From contig JAMLIQ010000003.1 in the NCBI GenBank assembly GCA_023954095.1, positions 46,986-110,985 of the forward strand: DNA of 64,000 bases. Direction: 5' to 3'. Origin of the DNA: Burkholderiaceae bacterium. GTDB taxonomy: Bacteria > Pseudomonadota > Gammaproteobacteria > Burkholderiales > Burkholderiaceae_C. A model generated the notes under the pieces. The model saw nothing but the letters and a program-made list of their open reading frames with translations, had not been told where the DNA came from and did no database searches. Positions 15,972 through 24,116 of the stretch are shown one piece after another. How positions within the stretch are numbered: position 1 is the first letter of the stretch; each line of letters starts with the position of its first letter. A program made the position numbers and the translations under genes.

Positions 15972-18041
15972 ATGAAGAGCGAATCCAGGCGTGCGTTGCG
16001 TGTTGACATTGGTGGGGAAGGAGGAATCTCCGCAGCCGGGGCGTTGCGAGCGCCCCGGCTGCGGCGGCTTCCCGTGCTGCTGGTGGCCGGAGCCATGGCC
16101 GCACCCGCACTGGCGCAGCAAGGCGTGTTCGAGCTGGGCACGGTGGTGGTCACCGGCAAAGAGCAGGCCAGTATCCAGACGGCAGAGCAGGTGATGGGCA
16201 GCGAGACTATCGAGGCCCTGGGCAAGGACACGGTGGGCGCGGCCGTGGCCGTGCTGCCGGGCGCCAGCCTCTCGCGCAACAGCCGCAACGAGGACATGGT
16301 GTCGCTGCGCGGCTTTGATGCGCGCCAGGTGCCGCTGTACATCGACGGCGTGCCGCTGTACGTGCCTTACGACGGGTACGTGGATTTTGGGCGCTTTACC
16401 ACTTTCGACCTGGCGCAGATCCGCGTGGCCGCCAGCGGCGCATCGCTGATGTACGGGCCCAACACGCTGGGGGGCGCCATCAACCTGGTCTCGCGCAAGC
16501 CGGTGCGCGCCTTGGAGGGCAGCGCCAGCGCCGGGTTCGCGTCCGGCAGCGAGAAGGAGCTGGCCGTCAACCTGGGGGGCAACCAGGGCAGCTGGTACTA
16601 CCAGCTCGGCGCTTCGTACCTGGATGCCGACAGCTTCCCGCTGCCCCATGGGTTCAAGGATTTCAAGGCCAAGCCCACCGACACAGGCAGCCGCCGCGAG
16701 AACGCCTACCGCACCGACCAGCGCCTGTCGCTCAAGCTGGGCATTACGCCCAACGCTACCGACGAATACGCCCTGGGCTATGTGCGCCAGGATGGCGAAA
16801 AGGGCAACCCGGTGTACACCGGCCAGTCCACCAGCGGCATCCGCTACTGGCGCTGGCCGTATTGGGACACCGACAACCTCTACTTCACCAGCCGCACGCG
16901 CCTGGGCGAGAGCAACCTGCTCAAGACGCGCATATACCGCAGCACCTACGGCAATTCGATCAACGCCTACTCCGACGGCCGCTACGCGGTGATGCTGAAC
17001 AACACCAGCTTCCCCAGCGCCTACGACGACAGCTCGACCGGCGCATCCATCGAACTGGCCAACTATGCGTTGGCCGGGCACGAGCTGCAGGTGGCCCTGC
17101 ACTACAAGGAAGACAAGCACCGGGAGAGCAACCCCTCGTCGCCCACCAAGGACTACCGCGACGTGACCACCTCCATCGCCGCCGAGGACAGCATTGCCCT
17201 GGCCAAGGACTGGAAGCTGCGCCTGGGCCTGTCGCACGACCAGCGCGACGCCAAGGAGGTGTACTACTGGCCCACTGGCTCCACCAGCGCCACCAACGGC
17301 CTGGCCGAACTGAGCCATGCGCTGGACGGCAAGGGCACCGAGGTGTATGGCGTGCTGTCGCACAAGACACGCTTTCCCACCATCAAGGACCGCTACTCGG
17401 CCCGCATGGGGTCGGCACTGCCCAACCCCGACCTCAAGCCCGAGGTGGCCAACCACCTGGAGCTGGGCCTCAAGGGCGCGCCCTGGGCTGGCGGCAAGGG
17501 CCAGGCTGCCGTGTTCTACAGCCGTATCACCGACCTGATGCAAAGCGTGTACGTGCCCGCACCCGTGGGCACCTGCGGTACCGGCGCCAACACCTGCGCG
17601 CAAATGCAGAACGTGGGCATCGCCCGCCATGCGGGGCTGGAGTTGTCGCTGGAGCAATCGATCACCAGCCACTGGACCCTCTCGGGCGCCTACACCTACC
17701 TGGCGCGGCGCAACCTGAGCGATGCCAATGTGCAGCTCACCGATACCCCGCGCCATCGTCTGTTCAGCTCGCTGCAGTGGGCCCCGTCAGACCAATGGAA
17801 GCTGATAGCCACGCTGGAGGCCGAGCAGGGCCGCAAGGTGGCCTTTGCAGCGTCGGGCAAGACCATCTACCGCGCGCTGGGCGGCTTCGGCATCGCAGGC
17901 CTCAAGGCCCAGTGGTCGCCGCGCAAGGACATGTCGGTGGACTTCGGCGTGAACAACCTGGGCGACAAGTGGTACGAGCTGGCGGACGGCTTCCCCATGC
18001 CGGGGCGTACCTGGTTTGTGCATGCCAACTACCGGTTCTGA
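15972..18041 (+). CDS. TonB-dependent receptor in the molybdenum/tungsten island
   Basis: A 689-residue receptor with an extended basic leader, a signal peptide (VLLVAGAMAAPALAQ near residues 36-50), a TonB-box-like LGTVVVTGKE and a plug domain (LRGFDARQVPLYIDGVPLYV, then IRVAASGASLMYGPNTLGG). The barrel ends in HANYRF. Plug-loop YDGYVDFGRF differs from the usual siderophore receptors. GAAAGGG lies just before the ATG, and a ModE-type box ends 14 bases upstream of it. It heads a ten-gene overlapping run ending in modD and modE, directly behind modABC. I infer a receptor for a molybdate/tungstate complex; the ligand is not proven by sequence. Confidence 0.92.
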   Translation: MKSESRRALRVDIGGEGGISAAGALRAPRLRRLPVLLVAGAMAAPALAQQGVFELGTVVVTGKEQASIQTAEQVMGSETIEALGKDTVGAAVAVLPGASLSRNSRNEDMVSLRGFDARQVPLYIDGVPLYVPYDGYVDFGRFTTFDLAQIRVAASGASLMYGPNTLGGAINLVSRKPVRALEGSASAGFASGSEKELAVNLGGNQGSWYYQLGASYLDADSFPLPHGFKDFKAKPTDTGSRRENAYRTDQRLSLKLGITPNATDEYALGYVRQDGEKGNPVYTGQSTSGIRYWRWPYWDTDNLYFTSRTRLGESNLLKTRIYRSTYGNSINAYSDGRYAVMLNNTSFPSAYDDSSTGASIELANYALAGHELQVALHYKEDKHRESNPSSPTKDYRDVTTSIAAEDSIALAKDWKLRLGLSHDQRDAKEVYYWPTGSTSATNGLAELSHALDGKGTEVYGVLSHKTRFPTIKDRYSARMGSALPNPDLKPEVANHLELGLKGAPWAGGKGQAAVFYSRITDLMQSVYVPAPVGTCGTGANTCAQMQNVGIARHAGLELSLEQSITSHWTLSGAYTYLARRNLSDANVQLTDTPRHRLFSSLQWAPSDQWKLIATLEAEQGRKVAFAASGKTIYRALGGFGIAGLKAQWSPRKDMSVDFGVNNLGDKWYELADGFPMPGRTWFVHANYRF

Positions 18042-18909
18042 GCTTTCCCGCCGCACTTTTGCGCTGGTGGCTGGGGCCTCGGCTGTCGCCTGGGGTCTGC
18101 CTGCCGGTGCGGCAGCCGTGGCCACCGATAGTCGGCCTGCCGTGCGCGTGGCCGCCGTGGGTGGGCTGGCCTTGTGCGGCGTGTGGCCGCTGCTGGCGGC
18201 GCAGGCTGGGCAGGATTTGGGGCTGAATGTGGAAACGGCGGCGGCCAGCCCGAAGGAGGGCGTGCTGCCTGTCTTTGCGCAGGGCGACGCCGAGGTGCTG
18301 CTGATCCACGCCAGCGACGAGGCCATGGGCCTGGAGGCCGCTGGCCTGGCGGGCCCGGCGCGCGTGTGGGCCTGGAATGAGCAGGCCGTCATCGGCCCCC
18401 GGGCCGACCCGGCGCGCGTCGCCCAGGCGCGCGACGGGCTGGACGCCATGCGCCGCATCGCACAGGCTCAAGCGCCGTTCATCGCATTCCGCGACCCTGG
18501 CAGCTACACCGTGGTGCAGCGCCTGTGGCGGCGCGCGGGCATCCGTGCCGATGCCGCCTGGGTGCGTATGGATACCGCCCCCACACCCCAGGCGGTGCTG
18601 CGCCAGGCGAGCGAGCAGCAGGCCTACGTGGTGGCAGGCCATATCCCCTGGGCCTTCGGAAAGATGGCGGCGCCGGGAATGCAGTTGCTGCTGCGCGGCG
18701 ACCCCCACATGCGCCGCCCCTATGTAGTGCTCACGCCAGGACCGCAGCACGGTGCCAGCGCCAATGCGCGCCGCCATGCGCAGCGCCTGGCCGAATACCT
18801 GGTGTCGCCCACAGGGCAGGCGGCACTGCGGGCCGCCGACCACAGAGCGGGCGGCCCCTGGTTGTTTGCCCGTGACAGCGTGCCTTTTGTGGCAGGAGAA
18901 ACACCATGA
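18016..18909 (+). CDS. TupA-like tungstate/molybdate-type substrate-binding protein
   Basis: A 297-residue exported protein whose start overlaps the receptor stop by 26 bases. A twin-arginine-like leader (SRRTFALVAGASAVAWGLPA) precedes a PBP_like fold resembling TupA of the tungstate ABC transporter: GDAEVLLIHASDEA (TupA has GDADVLLVHA), NEQAVIGPRADPARV, then APFIAFRDPGSYTVVQRLW and a late RGDPHMRRPYVVLTP. No TupB/TupC pair is adjacent; the next importer is of the FecCD type. It may capture oxyanion in the periplasm and pass it on, or work with a transporter elsewhere. ATG at 18022 is an alternative start. Confidence 0.8.
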   Translation: MCMPTTGSELSRRTFALVAGASAVAWGLPAGAAAVATDSRPAVRVAAVGGLALCGVWPLLAAQAGQDLGLNVETAAASPKEGVLPVFAQGDAEVLLIHASDEAMGLEAAGLAGPARVWAWNEQAVIGPRADPARVAQARDGLDAMRRIAQAQAPFIAFRDPGSYTVVQRLWRRAGIRADAAWVRMDTAPTPQAVLRQASEQQAYVVAGHIPWAFGKMAAPGMQLLLRGDPHMRRPYVVLTPGPQHGASANARRHAQRLAEYLVSPTGQAALRAADHRAGGPWLFARDSVPFVAGETP

Positions 18910-19454
18910 CGACGAACGTGCAGGCTGCGCGGCTGGCGGCCATAGTCCATGCCGATGACTTTGCGGGGGCAGACGCCTTGCTGGCGGCGTTTGTCCAGTC
19001 GCTGCTGCAATGCGGCTGGCGTGTGGGCGGGGTGGTGCACGAGCGGCGCACCAGCGCGCAGGGGCGCAAAGGCATGTTCCTGACGGACATCACCACAGGG
19101 CGCGAGTTTTGCATTTCGCAAGACCTGGGGCCGCAGTCGCACGCCTGCTGCATCGACCCCGCGGGCGTGGCGCAGGCCAGCGGGGTGCTGCGCCAGGCCC
19201 TGGCCGATGGGGTGGACCTTGTCATCGCCAACCGCTTTGGCGCCCTGGAGGCGCAAGGCGGCGGCTTTGCCGCAGAGATGCTGGCGCTGGCACAGGCGGA
19301 TATTCCGTTGGTGACGGTGGTGGCAGAAAAGCACTTCGAAGCCTGGGAGGCCTTCACCGGCGGCATGGCGGTACGGCTGCCTGCGCATTTGCATGCCCTG
19401 TGCACCTGGTCGGCCCCTTGGGCCCCCCGCGGCGCCACGCAGGAGGCCGCATGA
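18906..19454 (+). CDS. DUF2478 family protein
   Basis: A 182-residue cytoplasmic protein of the DUF2478 family, recognised by the block order AAIVHADDFAGADALLAAFV, ISQDLGPQSHACCIDPAGV, DLVIANRFGALEAQGGGF and PLVTVVAEKHFEAWEAF. The Rossmann-like architecture and family lore suggest a nucleotide-binding protein, but no Walker A with GKT is present here. Family members often sit beside molybdenum genes. It overlaps both neighbours by ATGA, with AGGAG before the start. Function unknown; the CC pair near residue 80 could bind metal. Confidence 0.8.
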   Translation: MTTNVQAARLAAIVHADDFAGADALLAAFVQSLLQCGWRVGGVVHERRTSAQGRKGMFLTDITTGREFCISQDLGPQSHACCIDPAGVAQASGVLRQALADGVDLVIANRFGALEAQGGGFAAEMLALAQADIPLVTVVAEKHFEAWEAFTGGMAVRLPAHLHALCTWSAPWAPRGATQEAA

Positions 19455-20515
19455 AACGGCGCGACAGCCTGCGCTGGCTGGGCGGCATGGGCCTGGCCGC
19501 CGGTGTGCCCGGCCTGGGGCCGTGGGCCTGGGCGGCCGGCACGGTGGATGTGATTGCAGCCCGCTTTGGCGACCTGCCCGCGCCCGAGCGCGTGCAGCGC
19601 GTGTTTGCCGCCGGTGCGCCTGCCGGGGTGCTGCTGGCGGTGCTGGCTCCGTCCAAGCTGCTGGGCTGGCCCTTTGCGCCCAGCGACGCCGCCCGCGCCA
19701 TGCTGGCCCCTGCGCTGCGCGATCTGCCGTTCCTGGGCCGCCTGGCCGGGCGCGGCAGCACCATTGCGGTAGAAAAGCTGCTGCAGCTGCGCCCCGACCT
19801 GATCCTGGACGCAGGCAGCGCCGATGCCACTTACATCTCGGCGGCGCGAGCCCTTCACGATCAGACCGGCCTGCCCTGTGTGCTCACCCACGGGCGCCTG
19901 CCCGAGCAGGCCGCGCAGCTGCGCACCGTGGGCCGCATGGTGGGCGAGGCGCAGCGCGGCGAACGGCTGGCCGCCTACGCCGAGTCGGTACTGGCGTTGG
20001 CCGACCGCGTGCTGCAGTCCACCCCCACCGAGCGCCGACCCCGCGTGTACTTTGCCCGCAGCGCCGACGGGCTGGAAACCGGACTGGCAGGCTCGATCAA
20101 TGTCGAGGTCATCGAAGCCTGCGGCGGGCGCAACGTGGCCGCCGCGGTGGGCAAGGGCTCGCTGGCGCGCGTGTCGCTGGAGCAAATTCTGGCCTGGGAT
20201 CCGCAGGTCATCGTGACGCAGGAACCGGCCTTTGCGCGCCTGGCGCTGCAAGACCCGTCCTGGAAGGCGATCAGCGCCGTGCGCGAGGGCCGCGTGCACT
20301 GTGCGCCCACGCTGCCCTTTGGCTGGCTGGACGGCCCGCCCAGCGTCAACCGCGTGATCGGTGTGCGCTGGCTGGTCGAGCGGCTGCACCCCCAGCATAG
20401 CGCCCTCAAGGGCCTGGAGCCCATGGCACAGGCGGTGCAGTCGTTTTACCGGCTGTTCTATGGTGTGGAGCTCTCGGCCGCCGCAGCCGAGCGCCTGCTG
20501 CGCGGAGAGGGCTGA
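19451..20515 (+). CDS. TroA/BtuF-type ABC binding protein (MolA-like)
   Basis: A 354-residue exported binding protein. AGGAGG lies at 19441-19446 and the ATG overlaps the preceding stop. A Tat-like leader (MKRRDSLRWLGGMGLAAG) is followed by the cluster A-III binding fold (two lobes joined by a long helix): RLAGRGSTIAVEKLLQLRPDLILDAG, then VIEACGGRNVAA and ILAWDPQVIVTQ. This fold serves iron-siderophore, heme, cobalamin and, in Haemophilus influenzae MolBCA, molybdate/tungstate importers. Its place beside a FecCD-type permease and in a modD/modE operon makes the MolA assignment the best one. Binding residues cannot be confirmed by eye. Confidence 0.83.
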   Translation: MKRRDSLRWLGGMGLAAGVPGLGPWAWAAGTVDVIAARFGDLPAPERVQRVFAAGAPAGVLLAVLAPSKLLGWPFAPSDAARAMLAPALRDLPFLGRLAGRGSTIAVEKLLQLRPDLILDAGSADATYISAARALHDQTGLPCVLTHGRLPEQAAQLRTVGRMVGEAQRGERLAAYAESVLALADRVLQSTPTERRPRVYFARSADGLETGLAGSINVEVIEACGGRNVAAAVGKGSLARVSLEQILAWDPQVIVTQEPAFARLALQDPSWKAISAVREGRVHCAPTLPFGWLDGPPSVNRVIGVRWLVERLHPQHSALKGLEPMAQAVQSFYRLFYGVELSAAAAERLLRGEG

Positions 20516-20530
20516 TAAATGAATGCAAAA

Positions 20531-20583
20531 ACCGCTTCCAGCGCTTTGTGGATAAGCGCTATAAGCTATCAAAACAATAGCTT
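20531..20583. repeat. Interspersed repeat copy 3 inside the molybdenum operon
   Basis: Core AGCGCTTTGTGGATAAGCGC followed by TATAAGCTATCAAAACAATA. It fills the only sizeable gap (68 bases) in the operon and ends one base before the permease ATG, leaving that gene with no visible Shine-Dalgarno of its own. Confidence 0.7.
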
Positions 20584-21648
20584 ATGAGTTTGGCAAGCCC
20601 ATTGACTGACGATGCCGCTCCCGTGCCCCCGGCGCTGTGGGCGCGCTCCAGCAGCCTGGGCTGGGTGGTGGCGCTGGCCTTGCTGCTGGCGGTGCTGGTC
20701 GCGGCCTTTTCGCTGGGCAAGTACCCGGTGGCTCCTGCCGACCTGTGGCAGTCGGTGCTGGCGCGCCTGCGCGGCACGCCGTCGGGCCTGCCGCCGGCGG
20801 TGGACACGGTGGTCTGGAACATCCGCATGCCGCGCGTGCTGGCCGGGCTGCTGGTGGGCGCGGCGCTGTCGGCGGCGGGCGCGGTGTACCAGGGCATGTT
20901 CCGCAACCCGCTGGTGTCGCCCGACATTCTGGGCGTGTCGGCCGGTGCGGGCCTGGGGGCGGTGGTGGGCATCTTCATCGGACTCCCGCTGGCGCTGGTG
21001 CAGCTGCTGGCCTTTGGCGGGGGGCTGCTGGCCGTGGGAGCGGTGCTGGCGGTGTCGGCCCTGGTGCGCAGGCAAGACCCGGTGCTGGTGCTGGTGCTTA
21101 CCGGCGTGGCCGTGGGCTCGCTGCTGGGGGGCGGCATTTCGCTGCTCAAGCTGCTGGCCGATTCGAACACCCAACTGCCCACCATCACCTTCTGGCTGCT
21201 GGGCGCGCTCAACGCCGTCTCACCCCGCGACCTGGCGGCCACCGCCCCGGCGCTGCTGGCGGGCCTGGTGCCCATGGCGCTGCTGTGCTGGCGCGTCAAC
21301 CTGCTGAGCCTGGCCGACGAGGAGGCGCTGGCCCTGGGTGTGCCGGTCACGCGGCTGCGCCTGGTGCTGGTGGCGTCGGCCACGCTGTCCACGGCGGCGG
21401 CGGTGTCGCTCACCGGCATCATTGGCTGGGTGGGGTTGGTGGTGCCGCATGTGGCGCGGCTGTGGGTGGGGCCGGAGTTTTCGCGCCTGCTGCCGGCTTC
21501 GCTGCTGCTGGGCGGTGGGTTCTTGGTGGCTACCGACACGCTGGCGCGCACGGTCGCGCCCATCGAGCTGCCGCTGGGCATCCTCACGGCCTTTGTCGGG
21601 GTGCCGTTCTTCATTGCGGTGCTGGCGCGTTCCGGGGGGCGCGAATGA
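20584..21648 (+). CDS. FecCD/BtuC-type ABC permease (MolB-like)
   Basis: A 354-residue permease with about ten hydrophobic helices. Family blocks include RMPRVLAGLLVGAALSAAGAVYQGMFRNPL near residue 85 (shortened: RMPRVLAGLLVGAAL), PDILGVSAGAGLGA, and near 275 ITGIIGWVGLVVPHVARLW-type segment (here LTGIIGWVGLVVPHVAR). This type imports iron chelates, heme, cobalamin and, in MolBCA, molybdate. The start follows the interspersed repeat with no clear ribosome site; the stop overlaps the ATPase start by ATGA. Together with 19451 and 21645 it makes a complete importer next to a complete ModABC, so the operon has two Mo/W routes through the inner membrane. Confidence 0.88.
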   Translation: MSLASPLTDDAAPVPPALWARSSSLGWVVALALLLAVLVAAFSLGKYPVAPADLWQSVLARLRGTPSGLPPAVDTVVWNIRMPRVLAGLLVGAALSAAGAVYQGMFRNPLVSPDILGVSAGAGLGAVVGIFIGLPLALVQLLAFGGGLLAVGAVLAVSALVRRQDPVLVLVLTGVAVGSLLGGGISLLKLLADSNTQLPTITFWLLGALNAVSPRDLAATAPALLAGLVPMALLCWRVNLLSLADEEALALGVPVTRLRLVLVASATLSTAAAVSLTGIIGWVGLVVPHVARLWVGPEFSRLLPASLLLGGGFLVATDTLARTVAPIELPLGILTAFVGVPFFIAVLARSGGRE

Positions 21649-22457
21649 CTGCCGCTCCGGTGTGCGCTGGCGACGGCACCGCACCCGTGCTGCAGGCCAG
21701 CGCGCTGGCCGTAGGCCATGGCGCGCGGCGCGTGGCCACGGGGCTGGACTTTGCCTTGCAGCGCGGCGAAGTGCTGTGCCTGCTGGGCCCCAACGGCTGC
21801 GGCAAGACCACGCTGTTCCGCACCCTGCTGGGCCTGCTGCGCCCGCTGGAGGGCACGGTGCGCGTGGCGGGCACGCCCGTGGAGCACTGGGCGCGTGCCG
21901 ACTTTGCGCGCCATGTGGGCTACGTGCCGCAGGCCCATGCCGGGGTGTTTGCCTACACCGTGCTGGACGTGGTGCTGATGGGGCGGGCCGCGCGCGTCGG
22001 GCGTTTTGGCGCACCTTCGCGCCAGGACCGCGAACGCGCCCTGCAGTGCCTGGCCACGCTGGGCGTGGCGCACCTGCAGGCACGCAGCTATACCGCCATC
22101 AGCGGCGGCGAGCGCCAGCTTGCCCTGATTGCCCGTGCGCTGGCGCAGGAGCCCGCGCTGCTGCTCATGGACGAGCCTACGGCCAGCCTGGACTTCGGCA
22201 ACCAGCTGCGCGTGCTGGAGCACATCGCGCGGCTGCGCGCGCAGGGCATGGCCGTGCTCATGACCACGCACCAGCCCGAACACGCGCTGCGCATTGCCGA
22301 CCGCATCGCCCTGCTGGGCGGCGGGCGGCTGGCGGCCCTGGGCAAGCCCGGCACCACTGCGCAGCAGCTGGCGCAGCTCTACGGCGTCAGCACCCAGGCC
22401 GTGGCGCAGGCGCTGGGCGCCACCCTCTTGAACCCCTTGAAGGAAGCCATTGCATGA
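21645..22457 (+). CDS. FecE/BtuD-type ABC ATPase (MolC-like)
   Basis: A 270-residue nucleotide-binding subunit: Walker A GPNGCGKTTLFR near residue 45, Q-loop VPQAHAGVF near 95, signature ISGGERQLALIARAL near 150 and Walker B LLLMDEPTASLD near 172, with H-loop TTHQPEHAL. The ISGGERQ and VPQ forms are typical of FepC/BtuD ATPases. Both ends overlap neighbouring genes by ATGA. It should energise the permease at 20584. Confidence 0.92.
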   Translation: MTAAPVCAGDGTAPVLQASALAVGHGARRVATGLDFALQRGEVLCLLGPNGCGKTTLFRTLLGLLRPLEGTVRVAGTPVEHWARADFARHVGYVPQAHAGVFAYTVLDVVLMGRAARVGRFGAPSRQDRERALQCLATLGVAHLQARSYTAISGGERQLALIARALAQEPALLLMDEPTASLDFGNQLRVLEHIARLRAQGMAVLMTTHQPEHALRIADRIALLGGGRLAALGKPGTTAQQLAQLYGVSTQAVAQALGATLLNPLKEAIA

Positions 22458-23248
22458 CCATCGAAGCGATTGATTTTGGACGCCTGTACCGCGACCACCT
22501 GGCCATGACCACCCGCCCGCGCAAGAACGCCGCCGACTGGGATGCACGCGCCGCCGGTATGGCCAGCAAGGCCCTGCGCAGCCCGTATGCGCAGGAATTC
22601 GTTGCGCGCATGGATTTGCGCGGCGCCCACTCGCTGCTGGACGTGGGCTGCGGCCCCGGAACCATTGCACTGGCCGTGGCGCCGCAGCTGCAGCAGGTGA
22701 TCGGCCTGGACTACAGCCCGGCCATGGTGCAGGCCATGCGCGCCCAGGCGCAAGAGGCCGGTCTGGGCCACGTGCAGGCGCTGGAGCGCGCGTGGGAGGA
22801 CGACTGGAGCGACCTGCCGACGTGCGACATCGTGGTTGCCTCGCGCTCCACCACCGTGGCCGACATTGCCGCCGCGCTGGCCAAGCTGCACGCCCAGGCA
22901 CGCCAGCGCGTCTACCTCACGCACCTGGTGGGCGGGAACTTTATCGACCCGCGCATCCAGGAGGCCATCGGGCGGCGCGTGCCCGCCATGCCCGACTACA
23001 TCTACCTCGTCAACATCCTGCACCGCATGGGCATCCACCCCCGGCTGGACTACATCCGCAACGAGAACCGCCTGGCCGACGCGAGCGACTTCGCCGACTT
23101 CGCCAGCCGCGTCGCCTGGTCCATGGGGGGGCTGTCGCAAGCCGAAACCGAGCGCCTGCGCCACTGGTACACCCACACCCCGCCCGGTGAGCGCGAGGGC
23201 GCTCCCATGTGCTGGGCCTTCATCGCGTGGGAGAAGGCTCCATGCTGA
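22454..23248 (+). CDS. Class I SAM-dependent methyltransferase
   Basis: A 264-residue cytoplasmic protein. The SAM-binding motif I is LLDVGCGPGTIALAVAP near residue 62, followed by VIGLDYSPAMVQAMRAQA (motif II acid) and DIVVASRSTTVAD. No domain outside the Rossmann fold is recognised, so the substrate is unknown. It lies between the MolC-like ATPase (ATGA overlap) and the DUF364 gene (overlap of seven bases), so it must be made with the uptake system. It could modify an imported chelator or a small-molecule ligand; a tRNA or protein target is not excluded. Confidence 0.85.
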   Translation: MTIEAIDFGRLYRDHLAMTTRPRKNAADWDARAAGMASKALRSPYAQEFVARMDLRGAHSLLDVGCGPGTIALAVAPQLQQVIGLDYSPAMVQAMRAQAQEAGLGHVQALERAWEDDWSDLPTCDIVVASRSTTVADIAAALAKLHAQARQRVYLTHLVGGNFIDPRIQEAIGRRVPAMPDYIYLVNILHRMGIHPRLDYIRNENRLADASDFADFASRVAWSMGGLSQAETERLRHWYTHTPPGEREGAPMCWAFIAWEKAPC

Positions 23249-24105
23249 GCGCAAGACCAGGATTTGCGCAAGGCATGCCGGGCGGTGCGCTGTTCGAGTT
23301 GCATGCCCACGTGGTTGAGCGTATGGGTTCAGGTCTGGAGTCACTCACGATCGAACGGGCGGTGATCGGCATCTTTTTCACCGGCGTGCAGCTCGACAAC
23401 GGCGCGGGCGGGCTCTGCGCCACGCCCATCAAGAGCATTCCGCAGGCGGTGTGCTGCCCCAGTTCGGCCATGGCCATGCCCATTCCCGGCAAGATCGCCG
23501 GGCGCAGCGTGGCCGAGGTGCTGCAGGACCTGCACCGCCCCCAGGAACTGCGCCGTGCGCTGGCCATTGCCACGCTCAATGCCGTGGTCGAAACCCTGTG
23601 GCTGCGCGATGGCCCGCCCGCCGGGGCCCAGGTGCGCGAGGGCGAGGCCTTTGACGCGCTGCACATCGCCCCCAGCGACCGCGTGGTGCTGGTGGGGGCC
23701 TTCCCGCCCTACCTGCGTGAGCTGCGCCGGCGCGGGCAGCCCTTTCATGTGCTGGAGCTCGACACCTCGGTGCTCAAGCCCGAGGAAATGCCGTTCCACG
23801 TGCCGCCCGAACGCGCCGATGGCGTGCTGGCGCAGGCCGATGTGCTCATCACCACCGGCACCACGCTTATCAATGGCACGCTCGAAGGCTTGCTGGCACC
23901 GCTGCGCCCCGGGGTGCAGGTGGCTGTGATCGGCCCTACCGCCACGCTGCTGGCGCAGCCCTTCGCGCGCTGCGGCGTCACGGTGGTGGGCGGCACGCGC
24001 GTGCGCGACGCTGGCGCGCTGTTGGCGGTGCTGGCCGAAGGCGGCTCGGGCTACCACTTCTTCGGCAAGTCGGTCGAGCGTGTGTGTCTGTGTCTTGCGC
24101 CTTGA
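23242..24105 (+). CDS. DUF4213/DUF364 protein, putative heavy-metal chelation family
   Basis: A 287-residue protein. The first half (to about 110) resembles DUF4213 and the second half DUF364, with SDRVVLVGAFPPYLRELRRR, LELDTSVLKPEEM and DVLITTGTTLINGTLEGLL. Structural genomics linked this family to metal chelation on fold grounds, but activity is not established as far as I know. An N-terminal Cys cluster (GLCATPIKSIPQAVCCPSS) could bind metal. It starts inside the methyltransferase stop, and modD follows after 11 bases. The start at 23242 is chosen over an in-frame 23209 because of GAGAAGG upstream. Likely cytoplasmic handling or release of Mo/W is inferred from context. Confidence 0.82.
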   Translation: MLSARPGFAQGMPGGALFELHAHVVERMGSGLESLTIERAVIGIFFTGVQLDNGAGGLCATPIKSIPQAVCCPSSAMAMPIPGKIAGRSVAEVLQDLHRPQELRRALAIATLNAVVETLWLRDGPPAGAQVREGEAFDALHIAPSDRVVLVGAFPPYLRELRRRGQPFHVLELDTSVLKPEEMPFHVPPERADGVLAQADVLITTGTTLINGTLEGLLAPLRPGVQVAVIGPTATLLAQPFARCGVTVVGGTRVRDAGALLAVLAEGGSGYHFFGKSVERVCLCLAP

Positions 24106-24116
24106 GGAGTCGCCCC

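Noticed and set aside
15936-17756. Long minus-strand frame across the second TonB receptor
   Set aside because: Shadow of the receptor; no start signal and no family features.
18731-20572. 613-codon minus-strand frame
   Set aside because: Antisense to DUF2478 and the MolA-like gene, biased composition.
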